The notes: a model not told the origin generated them from the letters alone. A DNA stretch of 34,118 bases from Actinomycetota bacterium (GCA_013812235.1 JACCTU010000178.1:1-34118), one strand, 5' to 3'. Shown: positions 1-8,703, counted from the stretch's first letter. Numbers and translations: made by a program.

Positions 1-844
1 CGAAGCGCACGCTGATCCCGTCGATCAACGTGCCGTCGCTCAAGACGAGCGGGCGCGTCGAACGAACCACCCCTTCCGCGCGCTGCGGGTCCGGCGTCGC
101 GGTCAGCTCCTCCGACGGGAGGTTCGGGACGTAGTCGATGCCGCCGACCGTCGTCTCGTTCGCGTTCCGCCACTTCGACGTCCGCAGCAGCCCGATCGTG
201 AGGTCGGTGCCGGGACCCTCGAAGTGCACCGCGTCGAGCGCGAGCTCCATCAGGCGGCGTCCTACCTCGGCGGTCTGACCGAACCGCTCGCGCCAGGCCG
301 TGACCGGGTCGTCCGTGTCGAGCCGGCAGACGTGCGCGATCTGCTCCCAGAGCCGCCCCAGCGGGTCGTCTGCGTCGGGATACACCTGTCGCGCCCACCC
401 CTCGACCGGGCCGGGGACGACGAGCCAGGTCGAGGCGTTCCGGTTGATCACCTCGAAGTTCTCCTTGATGCGCGGGAGCAGGTCGCGCCCGACTCGAGCG
501 GCGTCGAGGTCGCCGAGGAGCCCCGGCGCGGTCGGGCCCGCGATCGAGATCAGCGAGCCGCGCAGCTCGCCGACACCGAGCGCGCGCTGCCCGTACCACG
601 GCGGCACGTAGTCGAGCGTGTCCTCTTCCGCGTGCTCGATTCGCGCGCGCTTGAGGTGCGGGTCGAAGTACCAGACGTCGACGAACCGCGCGCCGCGCCG
701 GTACGCGTGCGCCGCAATCGCCCGTACCAGCTCGTGCTGGCCGTGCTCGGCGTTGACGTTGACGACCTGCCCCGGCTGGATGTTCGCGCCGTACTCCACG
801 GCCACCCTGGCGAGACGGTCGCGGAGCTCGTTCCTGGCCTCCAC
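1..844 (-). CDS. Aminopeptidase, M29 (AmpS / aminopeptidase T) family, 3' end outside window
   Basis: Manual minus-strand translation is open from GTG at 844 to the window edge: VEARNELRDRLARVAVEYGANIQPGQVVNVNAEHGQHELVRAIAAHAYRRGARFVDVWYFDP...RTSKWRNANETTVGGIDYVPNLPSEELTATPD. The TVGGIxYVPNLPSEE motif is typical of M29 peptidases. The ORF track misses it because it runs off the edge. Confidence 0.85.
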   Translation of the reverse strand, partial: MEARNELRDRLARVAVEYGANIQPGQVVNVNAEHGQHELVRAIAAHAYRRGARFVDVWYFDPHLKRARIEHAEEDTLDYVPPWYGQRALGVGELRGSLISIAGPTAPGLLGDLDAARVGRDLLPRIKENFEVINRNASTWLVVPGPVEGWARQVYPDADDPLGRLWEQIAHVCRLDTDDPVTAWRERFGQTAEVGRRLMELALDAVHFEGPGTDLTIGLLRTSKWRNANETTVGGIDYVPNLPSEELTATPDPQRAEGVVRSTRPLVLSDGTLIDGISVRF

Positions 845-881
845 GGGGAGGCGATCCTAGCGCGGCGCCGAACAAGCCAGC

Positions 882-1706
882 GTGGATGCCGTCGAGCGCT
901 TCCTGGCTTCGCCGTCCCTGTCCGAGGGCACGCGCCGCTCGTACCGCTTCGACCTGGAGCCGTTCGCCGCGTGGCTCGGCAAACGCGGCACCGCGCTCGA
1001 GGACGTCGACGCGCGCGCGCTCGCCGACTACGCGGCGGAGCTCGGGCGCGACCGCCGCAAGCTCGCCCCCGCGACGATCTCGCGCAAGCTCGCTGCGATC
1101 CGCTCGTTCCTCCGCCACGCGCTCGGCCCGTCGCGCGTGCCCGAGGGAACGTTCTCGCCGCGGCGGGCGCGGCGACTGCCCAACACGCCTGTGACGAAGG
1201 ACATCGAGGCGCTGCTCGACGCGCTCGAAGGTGACGGTCCGCTCCCGCTCCGCAACCGCGCGCTGCTCGAGCTCATCTACTCCGCCGGACTGCGCTCGCG
1301 AGAGGCAGTGCTTCTCGACCTCGCCGACGTCGATTTCGAGCAGGAACTCGTGCGCGTGCACGGCAAGGGCGACAAGGAGCGCGTCGTGCCGCTCGGGGAG
1401 GAGGCGGCCTACTGGATCTCGAGGTACGTCCGCAACGCGCGCCCTCTGCTCGTCCGCGGCACCGAGGCCGCACTCTTCCTTTCGACTCGTGGCAAGCGAC
1501 TCGACACGAGCACGCTGCGCCGCATCTGCCCGAACCCGCACAAGCTCCGCCACGCGTTCGCGACGCACCTGCTCGAGGGCGGCGCCGACCTCCGCACGAT
1601 CCAGGAGCTCCTCGGACACTCGTCCCTCTCGACCACGCAGGTCTACAGCCATGTCGACGGAAAGAGGCTGCGCCGTGTCTACGACAGCGCGCATCCCCGA
1701 TCCTGA
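882..1706 (+). CDS. Tyrosine recombinase, XerC/D-like
   Basis: ORF 274 aa from GTG; catalytic set R (SAGLRSREA), K (HGKGDKERVVPLG), HxxR (PHKLRHAFATHLLEGG), LGH, Y (TTQVYSHV). Confidence 0.88.
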   Translation: MDAVERFLASPSLSEGTRRSYRFDLEPFAAWLGKRGTALEDVDARALADYAAELGRDRRKLAPATISRKLAAIRSFLRHALGPSRVPEGTFSPRRARRLPNTPVTKDIEALLDALEGDGPLPLRNRALLELIYSAGLRSREAVLLDLADVDFEQELVRVHGKGDKERVVPLGEEAAYWISRYVRNARPLLVRGTEAALFLSTRGKRLDTSTLRRICPNPHKLRHAFATHLLEGGADLRTIQELLGHSSLSTTQVYSHVDGKRLRRVYDSAHPRS

Positions 1707-2613
1707 GCTCGACGGTTTCCTCGCCGTGCTCGCGGCGCAGCGTGCGCCGCGGACAGTCGACGCGTACCGGCGTGACCTCGAGCACTTCGCGCGGTTTCTC
1801 GGCTCGGGGCCGTCGCGCGCGACGACGGAGGAGTTGGAGAGCTCCCTCGCGCAGCAGCGCGCGGACGGTCTCTCCGGCGCAACCATCGCCCGCCGCATCG
1901 CCGCGCTGCGAAGCCTCTACCGGCACCTGATGCTGCTCGGCGCGCGAGCCGACAACCCGGCCGCCGAGCTCACGCCGCCGCGAAGGGTGCGACGGCTTCC
2001 ACGCACGCTCTCCCCCTCTGAGGCCGAGCGCCTGATCGACGCCGCGAACGGGACGACGCCGCGCTCGCTGCGCGACTCGGCGATCGTCGAGCTCCTCTAC
2101 GGCGCAGGGCTCCGGGTCAGCGAGCTCGTCTCGCTCGAGCGCGGCAGCGTCGACCTCGACCGGCGCATCGTCCGCGCCCTCGGCAAGGGGTCGAAAGAGC
2201 GGATCGTGCCGATCGGCCGGCGCGCCGCCGAGGCGCTTCGCCGCTACCTCTCGCGCGGCCGCCCGTACCTCGAGCGCCGCCAGCGCCCCGAGCTGTTCCT
2301 GAACGCGAAAGGAGGACCGCTGACGCGCTCCGGCGTCTTTCTGATTCTGCGCAAGCTCGCGGAGAAGGCGGGTCTCGAACCTGGGCGTGTGCATCCACAC
2401 CTCCTCAGGCACTCCTTCGCCACCCACCTGCTGGAAGGTGGAGCCGATCTCCGGAGCGTCCAGGAGATGCTCGGCCACGCCGATCTCGCGACTACGGAGC
2501 TCTACACGCACGTGTCCGACAAACGGCGGCGTGAGTTGTACTTCGAGGCCCATCCGCACGCGCGAAGGCGTTTGGGAGCGCGAAGAACCGTAAACAAGCG
2601 CAAATCGGAGTGA
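1675..2613 (+). CDS. xerD: Tyrosine recombinase XerD-like
   Basis: ORF frame of 1231..2613, but the protein-like part starts at GTG 1675 (or ATG 1651): IPDPELDGFLAVLAAQRAPRTVDAYRRDL...HLLRHSFATHLLEGGADLRSVQEMLGHADLATTELYTHVSDKRRRELYFEAHPHA. Overlaps the upstream recombinase end. Confidence 0.87.
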   Translation: MSTTARIPDPELDGFLAVLAAQRAPRTVDAYRRDLEHFARFLGSGPSRATTEELESSLAQQRADGLSGATIARRIAALRSLYRHLMLLGARADNPAAELTPPRRVRRLPRTLSPSEAERLIDAANGTTPRSLRDSAIVELLYGAGLRVSELVSLERGSVDLDRRIVRALGKGSKERIVPIGRRAAEALRRYLSRGRPYLERRQRPELFLNAKGGPLTRSGVFLILRKLAEKAGLEPGRVHPHLLRHSFATHLLEGGADLRSVQEMLGHADLATTELYTHVSDKRRRELYFEAHPHARRRLGARRTVNKRKSE

Positions 2614-2783
2614 ACGGGATCACACCTCAGGTCGCCGCGCTGCTCGCCTCGACGGGAGTGGGCGTGTGGATGGCGATCGCCGGCGTGCAGAAGAACGCGC
2701 TCGAATGGAAACGCCGCAGGCGCACCTGCCCCTCCTGCGGGCGCGCGATCGTCGGCCGCACGTGCGGCCACGTGCACGGCTAG
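2610..2783 (+). CDS. Small zinc-ribbon-like protein (57 aa)
   Basis: GTG overlaps the upstream TGA (GTGA); translation VNGITPQVAALLASTGVGVWMAIAGVQKNALEWKRRRRTCPSCGRAIVGRTCGHVHG*, with CxxC...CGH. Confidence 0.6.
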   Translation: MNGITPQVAALLASTGVGVWMAIAGVQKNALEWKRRRRTCPSCGRAIVGRTCGHVHG

Positions 2784-2801
2784 CCGCCGCGCAAGCTGCG
2801 A

Positions 2802-2817
2802 ATCCGCTCACGCGGAT
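2802..2817. terminator. Small inverted repeat between convergent genes, possible bidirectional terminator
   Basis: ATCCGC-TCAC-GCGGAT hairpin in the gap between the + gene ending 2783 and the - gene ending 2885; no clear U-tract. Confidence 0.3.
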
Positions 2818-2884
2818 CCGCGTCGCGCCAACACCCCTAAAGGCGGCCGCTTCACGACCGCTCGGGCAGGGATCTCCGCCGAGC

Positions 2885-3388
2885 CTACCTCTTCGCGGCG
2901 CCGGTCTTCTTGCGGAGGAGCTCCGCGACCTTGCGCGCGATGTCGCGCAGCTCACGGTCCTGCTCGTCGTCCTCGGACAATCCCTTGAGCAGGCGGATCG
3001 TGTCGGGCTGCGGCGACGCGTTCTTCAGGCAGACGATCGCGAGGCGTCGCACGGCCTGGTTGCCGTCGCTGTCGGCCAGCGAGTGCAGCTTTGGGCGCAC
3101 CTGGTTGACGACGCCGGGATGGTCGCGCGAGAGCGACTCGAGCGCCACGAGCGCGGAGCCGCGGCAGGCCGGGCTGTCGTCCTCGAGCCCGCGGCGCAAG
3201 AGCTCGGTTTTCTGGCGGAACCGAAACTGCGCGATCGCCCGGTAGGCCTGCGCGCGGACGCGGAAGTCCGGGTCTCGCGCCGACATCTCGAGGTCGTCGT
3301 CCCACTGAAGCCGCAGCGTGGCGAGCGCCTTCTCGTCGCCGGCCGCGACCAGCTCCTCCGCCTTCGCCGCCGCCTCTGCGAGCGTCAA
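2885..3388 (-). CDS. HEAT-repeat protein
   Basis: ORF 2885..3478; likely start TTG 3388 overlapping the citrate synthase TGA (TTGA). DPDFRVRAQAYRAIAQF...DDSPACRGSALVALESLSRDHPGVVNQVRPKLHSLADSDGNQAVRRLAIVCLKNAS looks like HEAT helices. Confidence 0.7.
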   Translation of the reverse strand: MTLAEAAAKAEELVAAGDEKALATLRLQWDDDLEMSARDPDFRVRAQAYRAIAQFRFRQKTELLRRGLEDDSPACRGSALVALESLSRDHPGVVNQVRPKLHSLADSDGNQAVRRLAIVCLKNASPQPDTIRLLKGLSEDDEQDRELRDIARKVAELLRKKTGAAKR

Positions 3389-4467
3389 GCGAGCGAGCGC
3401 GGTTCCGGGCCGACGTACCGTGCCGACGGCCGGAAGAGACGCCCGGTGCGCTTTTGCTCGAGGATGTGCGCTGACCAACCGGCAACGCGCGAGCAGGCGA
3501 ACATCGCAGGCGCGAGCGGCGGCGGGATCTCCGCGCTGTCCAGAACCACCGCCGAGTAGTACTCGACGTTCGTCGCGAGCACGCGCTCGGGGTGACGCTC
3601 CTGGAGCACGCGAAGCGCCACCGCCTCGAGCTCTTCGGCCACGTCGATGTTCGCCGCGCCGAGCTCCTTCGCCGTTCGTTTCAACACGCGCGAGCGAGGG
3701 TCTTCTGCGCGGTAGACGCGGTGGCCGAAGCCCATGATCCGCTTGCCGCTCTCGAGCGCCTCCTTCACCCAGCGCTCCGCGTCTCCCAGCTTCGCGACCT
3801 CTTCGAGCATCGGCTTCACGTACGCCGGCGCGCCGCCGTGCAGCGGGCCGGAGAGTGCGCCGACCGCAGACGAGAGCGCTGCACCGGAGTCCGCACCCGT
3901 CGACGCGACGACACGCGCCGTGAACGTCGACGCGTTCAGGCCGTGCTCGGCGGTGCAGATCCAGTACGTGTCGATCGCCTTGACGTGCTTCGGGTCTGCC
4001 TCACCGCGCCAGCGGAGCAGGAACCTCTCGGCGGCCGTCTTTCCCTTCGCGACCACGTCGTCCGGCGCGGGCTCGCGCCCGTCGGCGACGGCCGCGGAAC
4101 GCGCGACGATCTCCATCATCTGCGCGGAGAGCCGGCCGAGGTCCTCGCGCGCCTGCTCGTCCGTGATCTCGTTCAGCTTGCCGAGCTTCCACTCGCCCGC
4201 AAGGCGCGCGGTCTCGGCTTGCAGGTCGGCCGGCGCGTTTCCGGTCAGCCCCGCCGGCTCGTACGGCTCGGGGTCCGGCATCTTCGAGCTCAGGTCGTTG
4301 TCGACGAGGAGCCCCCAAACGTGCTCGTAGGGATAGGTCCCGACGAGCTCTTCGATGTCGATCCCGCGGTAGCGGAGCTGGCCCCCCTCGCGGTCCGGCT
4401 CGGCGATCTCCGTCTCGACCGCGACAACGCCTTCGAGCCCCGGCCGGAAGTCGGTGGTGGCGCTCAT
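3385..4467 (-). CDS. Citrate synthase
   Basis: ORF; likely ATG at 4467 (MSATTDFRPGLEGVVAVETEIAE...LRYRGIDIEEL). Motifs AEHGLNASTFTARVVAST, GPLHGGAP, IMGFGHRVYRAEDPRS, CSRVAGWSAHILEQ. Confidence 0.95.
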   Translation of the reverse strand: MSATTDFRPGLEGVVAVETEIAEPDREGGQLRYRGIDIEELVGTYPYEHVWGLLVDNDLSSKMPDPEPYEPAGLTGNAPADLQAETARLAGEWKLGKLNEITDEQAREDLGRLSAQMMEIVARSAAVADGREPAPDDVVAKGKTAAERFLLRWRGEADPKHVKAIDTYWICTAEHGLNASTFTARVVASTGADSGAALSSAVGALSGPLHGGAPAYVKPMLEEVAKLGDAERWVKEALESGKRIMGFGHRVYRAEDPRSRVLKRTAKELGAANIDVAEELEAVALRVLQERHPERVLATNVEYYSAVVLDSAEIPPPLAPAMFACSRVAGWSAHILEQKRTGRLFRPSARYVGPEPRSLA

Positions 4468-4472
4468 CGGCG

Positions 4473-4494
4473 CGGACTGTATCGATACAGTCCG
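4473..4494. promoter_or_regulatory. 22-bp perfect palindrome between divergent citrate synthase and malate dehydrogenase genes; candidate operator
   Basis: CGGACTGTATCGATACAGTCCG is its own reverse complement; lies 5 nt upstream of the citrate synthase ATG (4467) and 22 nt upstream of the mdh TTG (4517). Confidence 0.65.
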
Positions 4495-4516
4495 GCCCCG
4501 GTATGGCGGTGCGAGC

Positions 4517-5440
4517 TTGAGACAGAAGGTGACCGTCGTCGGGGCTGGGAACGTCGGTGCCACGTGCGCCCAGGTGCTCGCGCAGCGCGACTACGCGGAC
4601 GTCGTCCTCGTCGACATCAAGGAGAACCTGCCGCAGGGCAAGGCGTTGGACATCGACCAGATGGGCGCGGTGCTCGGCTTCGAGCCGAATGTGGTCGGCT
4701 CGAACGGCTACGAGGATAGCGCCGGCTCGTCCGTCGTCGTGATCACCGCGGGGCTGCCGCGCTCGCCCGGGATGACGCGCGACGATCTCGTGACGACGAA
4801 CGAGAAGATCGTCAAGTCCGTGACCGAGCAGGTGGTCGGCGTTTCACCCGACGCGATTTTGATCGTCGTCTCGAACCCGCTCGACGCGATGTGCCACGTG
4901 GCGAAGAACGTGTCGAAGTGGCCGAAGGAACGCGTCTTCGGGATGGCGGGCATCCTCGACACCGCGCGCTTTTCGACGTTCATCGCCTGGGAGACGGGCG
5001 CGTCGGTGAAGGACGTCATTGCGATGGTCCTCGGTGGTCACGGCGACCAGATGGTTCCTGTCGTCAGCGCGACGACGGTCGGCGGCGTCCCGCTCACGAA
5101 GCTCGCGGCGAAGGATCGGATCGCCTCGATGGTCGAGCGCACGCGCAAGGGCGGCGGCGAGCTCGTCAACCTGCTCGGGACGTCCGCCTGGTACGCACCG
5201 GGTGCTGCGGCGGCGCAGATGGTCGACGCGATCTGCCTCGACGAGAAGCGCGTGCTCCCGTGCACGGCCTACCTCGAGGGCGAGTACGGGATCGACGGCC
5301 TCTACATGGGCGTGCCGGTGAAGCTCGGTGCGGCCGGGATCGAGCAGATCGTCGAGCTCGACCTGACCGACGAGGAGCACGGCTGGCTCGACGAGTCGAC
5401 AGCCGCCGTGCGCGACGTCGTCGGCGTCTTAACCACCTGA
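4517..5440 (+). CDS. mdh: Malate dehydrogenase (NAD-dependent, LDH/MDH family)
   Basis: VTVVGAGNVGATCAQVLAQRDYADVVLVDI...VVITAGLPRSPGMTRDDLVTTNEKIV...GMAGILDTARFSTFIAWE...VLGGHGDQMVP. Likely start TTG 4517; ORF track start is 4454. Confidence 0.93.
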   Translation: MRQKVTVVGAGNVGATCAQVLAQRDYADVVLVDIKENLPQGKALDIDQMGAVLGFEPNVVGSNGYEDSAGSSVVVITAGLPRSPGMTRDDLVTTNEKIVKSVTEQVVGVSPDAILIVVSNPLDAMCHVAKNVSKWPKERVFGMAGILDTARFSTFIAWETGASVKDVIAMVLGGHGDQMVPVVSATTVGGVPLTKLAAKDRIASMVERTRKGGGELVNLLGTSAWYAPGAAAAQMVDAICLDEKRVLPCTAYLEGEYGIDGLYMGVPVKLGAAGIEQIVELDLTDEEHGWLDESTAAVRDVVGVLTT

Positions 5441-5463
5441 AAAATGCTGTGCGTTTTCAGGTG
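5434..5463. repeat. Inverted repeat spanning the mdh stop codon, possible attenuator/operator upstream of the SDR gene
   Basis: CACCTGAAAA-(10 nt)-TTTTCAGGTG, perfect 10-bp arms; mdh TGA lies within the left arm; SDR ATG is at 5479. Confidence 0.5.
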
Positions 5464-5478
5464 AAGGGGTAGGACAGC

Positions 5479-6222
5479 ATGGATCTAGGTCTACGCGGCC
5501 GCACAGCGATCGTCTGCGGCGCGTCGGAGGGCATCGGCCTCGGCGTGGCCGAAGCGCTTGCCGCGGAGGGCGCCAACGTCGCGATGTTCGCGCGGCGCCG
5601 CGAGCCACTCGACCGCGAGGCCGACCGCCTTGGAGCGCTCGCGGTGCGCGGGGACGTTACGAACCCTGCCGACTTGCAGCGGCTCGTCGAGAAGACGGTC
5701 CAGGCGTTCGGCGGGATCGACGTGCTCGTGAACAACTCAGGCGGACCGCCGCGCACGAGAGGGGTCGACCTCACGGACGCACTCGTCGAGGAAGCCGTCG
5801 AACTGCTGCTCCTGTCGGTGATCAGGTTGACGCGGCTCTGTCTCCCGTACCTCGGCAAGAGCGACAGCGGCCGGATCGTGAACATCACATCGAGCACGGT
5901 GAAGGAGCCCGTCGACAACCTGGCGCTCTCCAACGTCGTGCGACCGAGCGTGATCGGCTGGGCGAAGACCCTCGCGCGCGAGCTCGGTCCCCAGGGAATC
6001 ACGGTGAACTCGATCGCGCCTGGCCGGATCGACACCGCGAGGATCCGCGAGGTCTACCCAGGTGGTCCGACGACCGAGGATCTCAAGACGATCCCGGTTG
6101 GCCGCCTCGGCTCACCGCGCGAGGTGGGCGACGTCGTCTGTTTCCTCGCCTCCGCGCGCGCGTCGTATTTGACCGGCACCGTTGTACCCGTCGACGGGGG
6201 ATTGACCCGCGGCCTTCTGTAA
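5479..6222 (+). CDS. SDR family oxidoreductase (FabG-like)
   Basis: TAIVCGASEGIGLGVAEALAAEGANVAMFARR, VLVNNSGGPP, NITSSTVKEP, GITVNSIAPGRIDTAR, YLTGTVVPVDGGLTRGL. Catalytic Tyr region is atypical (VRPSVIGWAKTLA). Confidence 0.9.
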   Translation: MDLGLRGRTAIVCGASEGIGLGVAEALAAEGANVAMFARRREPLDREADRLGALAVRGDVTNPADLQRLVEKTVQAFGGIDVLVNNSGGPPRTRGVDLTDALVEEAVELLLLSVIRLTRLCLPYLGKSDSGRIVNITSSTVKEPVDNLALSNVVRPSVIGWAKTLARELGPQGITVNSIAPGRIDTARIREVYPGGPTTEDLKTIPVGRLGSPREVGDVVCFLASARASYLTGTVVPVDGGLTRGLL

Positions 6223-6236
6223 CTAGGATCGGGCGG

Positions 6237-7244
6237 GTGCTGCGGCTCTTATCGCCGGTCCGGCTCTTCCTCGCCGGGCTCCTGGTCGCGGCAGTCGCGG
6301 TCGCGCTCTGGATCCTTCCGACCGAGAGCTACATCTTCCTCCCGAACCGCGCGACTCCGGTCGCGCCGCTCGTCGAGGTCGAGGGCGGCAAGGACCCGAA
6401 GGGCGGCGGCATCTACTACGTGGACGTGCTCGTTCGCAAGGCGACCATCCTCGAGCGGCTGTTCCCGGGCCTCCGCGAAGGCGCGACGGTTGTCCCGGCA
6501 GAGCAGGTCCGCCCACCCGGCGTGAGCGAGGGGGAGCGCCGACGCGAGGAGCTGCAGGAGATGCAGATGTCGCAGCGTGTCGCGGCGGCCGTCGCGTTGC
6601 GCGAGCTCGGCTACACGGTCGTAGCCAAGCCGATCGGCGCACGGATCGAGTTCGTCGATCCCGAGGCGCCGGCCGCGGGCAAGCTGCTGCCGGGCGACAT
6701 GGTCACGAGCGCAGGCGGGAAGGCGGTGACGGGCCCGGCGGGACTCCGGCGCGCGATTCGCGCGAGCGGAACTGCTCGAGACGTGCTCCTCGTCGTGAAG
6801 CGCGGGGACAGGCGGCTCGAGGTCCGCATCCGGCCCACGCGCGGGCCGCAGGGGACGCCGATGATCGGCGTCATCGTCTCGCAGGCCGCCGACATCAAGC
6901 TTCCCTTCGACGTGAAGATCGACACGAACGGCGTCGGCGGGCCGTCCGCGGGGCTCGCCTTCGCCCTCGATCTGCTCGAGGAGCTGGGGCGCGACGTCGA
7001 CCACGGGAACCGCATCGCGGTGACCGGCGCGCTCGAGCTCGACGGGACCGTCGGCGAGATCGGCGGCGTCAAGCAGAAGACGGTCGGTGTCGAGCGCGCC
7101 GGGATCAAGGTCTTCCTCGTTCCGGCTGGGGATAACGCTGCCGAAGCGCGCCGCTATGCGGATGGGATCCGGATCGTGCCTGTGACGAGTTTTCAACAGG
7201 CGTTGCGGAGCCTGGCAACATTGGCACCTGCGCGCCAAGATTGA
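6237..7244 (+). CDS. PDZ domain / Lon-type S16 serine protease, YlbL-like
   Basis: N-terminal TM segment, PDZ (AAGKLLPGDMVTSAGGKAVTGPAGLRRAI), S16 catalytic motif (GVGGPSAGLAFALDLLEELG) and Lys region (GTVGEIGGVKQKTVGVERAGIKVFLVP). Confidence 0.9.
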   Translation: MLRLLSPVRLFLAGLLVAAVAVALWILPTESYIFLPNRATPVAPLVEVEGGKDPKGGGIYYVDVLVRKATILERLFPGLREGATVVPAEQVRPPGVSEGERRREELQEMQMSQRVAAAVALRELGYTVVAKPIGARIEFVDPEAPAAGKLLPGDMVTSAGGKAVTGPAGLRRAIRASGTARDVLLVVKRGDRRLEVRIRPTRGPQGTPMIGVIVSQAADIKLPFDVKIDTNGVGGPSAGLAFALDLLEELGRDVDHGNRIAVTGALELDGTVGEIGGVKQKTVGVERAGIKVFLVPAGDNAAEARRYADGIRIVPVTSFQQALRSLATLAPARQD

Positions 7245-7374
7245 GCAGATTTCGTCACGTCCGAATGCCCCGCAAAGTGCACAGGTTTCAGCCGCTCGGG
7301 GCTTGCACGACCGAACAGGCGCCGTAGACTCCACGCCTGATTCCACCGCCGATTTTTGGCGAACAAGGGGTGAA

Positions 7375-7554
7375 ATGAGCAAGAGCATCAAACCAACGTG
7401 CGATGATTGCTACTTCCGGCGGGCCGGCCTCTGCGCCCTCGCCGGCGACGACATCTGCCCCACCTTCCGCGCAGCCCAGCGCGGATCCCTCGTGCCGCCC
7501 CGCCAGCCTGCGCTCGTGCCGCGGACCGTCGCCGCGAGCCCCGCGGCCGCCTAG
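7375..7554 (+). CDS. Small Cys-rich protein (59 aa)
   Basis: ATG 7375: MSKSIKPTCDDCYFRRAGLCALAGDDICPTFRAAQRG...; C-x2-C-x7-C-x7-C; purine-rich leader (aaggggtga). Confidence 0.6.
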   Translation: MSKSIKPTCDDCYFRRAGLCALAGDDICPTFRAAQRGSLVPPRQPALVPRTVAASPAAA

Positions 7555-8633
7555 ACCCTCGCTGCCGCCGGGACGAGCGCGGCGAGGCGCCCGATCCCTT
7601 CCGCGATCTCGTCGGGCGACACGAAGCTGAACGCGAGCCGCGCCGACCGCTCGCCGCCCTGGCCGGGCGGGAAGAAGTCCGTTCCCTTGATGAAGGTGAC
7701 CCCCGTTTGCTCGGCGCGACCGAGCAGCTCCGAGGTGTCAACGCCGAGGTCGAGCCAGAGGAAGTAGCCGCCTTCGGGCCTGCTCCAGGAGGCGTGGCCG
7801 CCGAGCTTCGACTCGAGCGCTCCGAGCATCGCGTCGCGGCGCTCGCGGAGCAGCACGCAGACGCGCTCGAGGTTCGGCTCGAAGGCGCCGCGCCTGAGGA
7901 ACTCGTAGACGGTCGCCTCGCCGAGCAGGACAGGCGTGATGTAGGTCGACACCGCCAGCGCCTCGAGCTCGGCGGCGAGCTCCACAGGCAGGACGAAGTA
8001 GCCGACGCGGACGCCGGGGGCGATCGTCTTCGAGAACGACGAGCTGTAGAGCACACGCTCGCCGCCGGCGAGCTCGAGCAGGCTCGGCCGGGCCTCGCCC
8101 TCGAAGCGGACGAGACCGTACGGGTCGTCCTCGTAGACGAGGAGGTCGTGCTCGGTCGCGAGCTCGGCGACGCGGCGGCGGCGTTCCGTCGTGAGCGTCC
8201 GCCCGCTCGGGTTCTGGAAGGTCGGGATTGTGTAGAGGAGCGCCGGGCCGTGCCCGAGCTCGTCCTCGAGCGCGTCCACGTCGAGCCCGTCGTCGTCCTG
8301 CGGGATCGCGACGACGTCGGCCCCGAGCTCGCGCAGGATCTTCAACGGCCGGTCGTAGGTCGGCGCCTCCACGAGAAAGCGGCGCTCGCCGGCGAAGCGG
8401 TTGGCGAGGAAGACGAACCCCTGGAGCGAACCGTTCGTGACCAGAACCCGCGAGGGGTCGACGCCGTGCCGTTCGCCGAGCAAGGCGCGAAGCGGCGGGT
8501 AGCCGCCCCCAGGCCCGTACGAGAGGACCTTCCGCCCGTCGCGCTCGAGCGCGGCCCGCGCGCAGTCGGCGAGCTCCTCGACCGGGAGGCACTCGGGAGC
8601 GGGAATCCCGCGCGCGAAGGAGATCGTCTCCAC
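7551..8633 (-). CDS. PLP-dependent aminotransferase class I/II (2-aminoadipate/LysN-like)
   Basis: ISFARGIPAPECLPVEELADCA...LSYGPGGGYPPLRALLGERHGVDPSRVLVTNGSLQG...TIPTFQNPSGRTL...VYEDDPYGLVRF...SSSFSKTIAPGVRVGYFVLP. Likely GTG start at 8633. Confidence 0.9.
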   Translation of the reverse strand: METISFARGIPAPECLPVEELADCARAALERDGRKVLSYGPGGGYPPLRALLGERHGVDPSRVLVTNGSLQGFVFLANRFAGERRFLVEAPTYDRPLKILRELGADVVAIPQDDDGLDVDALEDELGHGPALLYTIPTFQNPSGRTLTTERRRRVAELATEHDLLVYEDDPYGLVRFEGEARPSLLELAGGERVLYSSSFSKTIAPGVRVGYFVLPVELAAELEALAVSTYITPVLLGEATVYEFLRRGAFEPNLERVCVLLRERRDAMLGALESKLGGHASWSRPEGGYFLWLDLGVDTSELLGRAEQTGVTFIKGTDFFPPGQGGERSARLAFSFVSPDEIAEGIGRLAALVPAAARV

Positions 8634-8703
8634 TGCCGCCGAGTGTAGAGGTGGTCGCGGCGCGTGCTCCGGCTCCGGCCGACGCGGGCGCTTCACTATC
8701 GGG

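Noticed and set aside
224-1234. 336-aa + strand ORF over the start of the window
   Set aside because: Arg/Pro/Val-rich antisense shadow of the M29 aminopeptidase on the minus strand; no recognisable motifs. Typical of high-GC DNA.
1273-2559. 428-aa minus-strand ORF opposite the Xer genes
   Set aside because: Antisense shadow of xerD; low-complexity composition and no domain signature.
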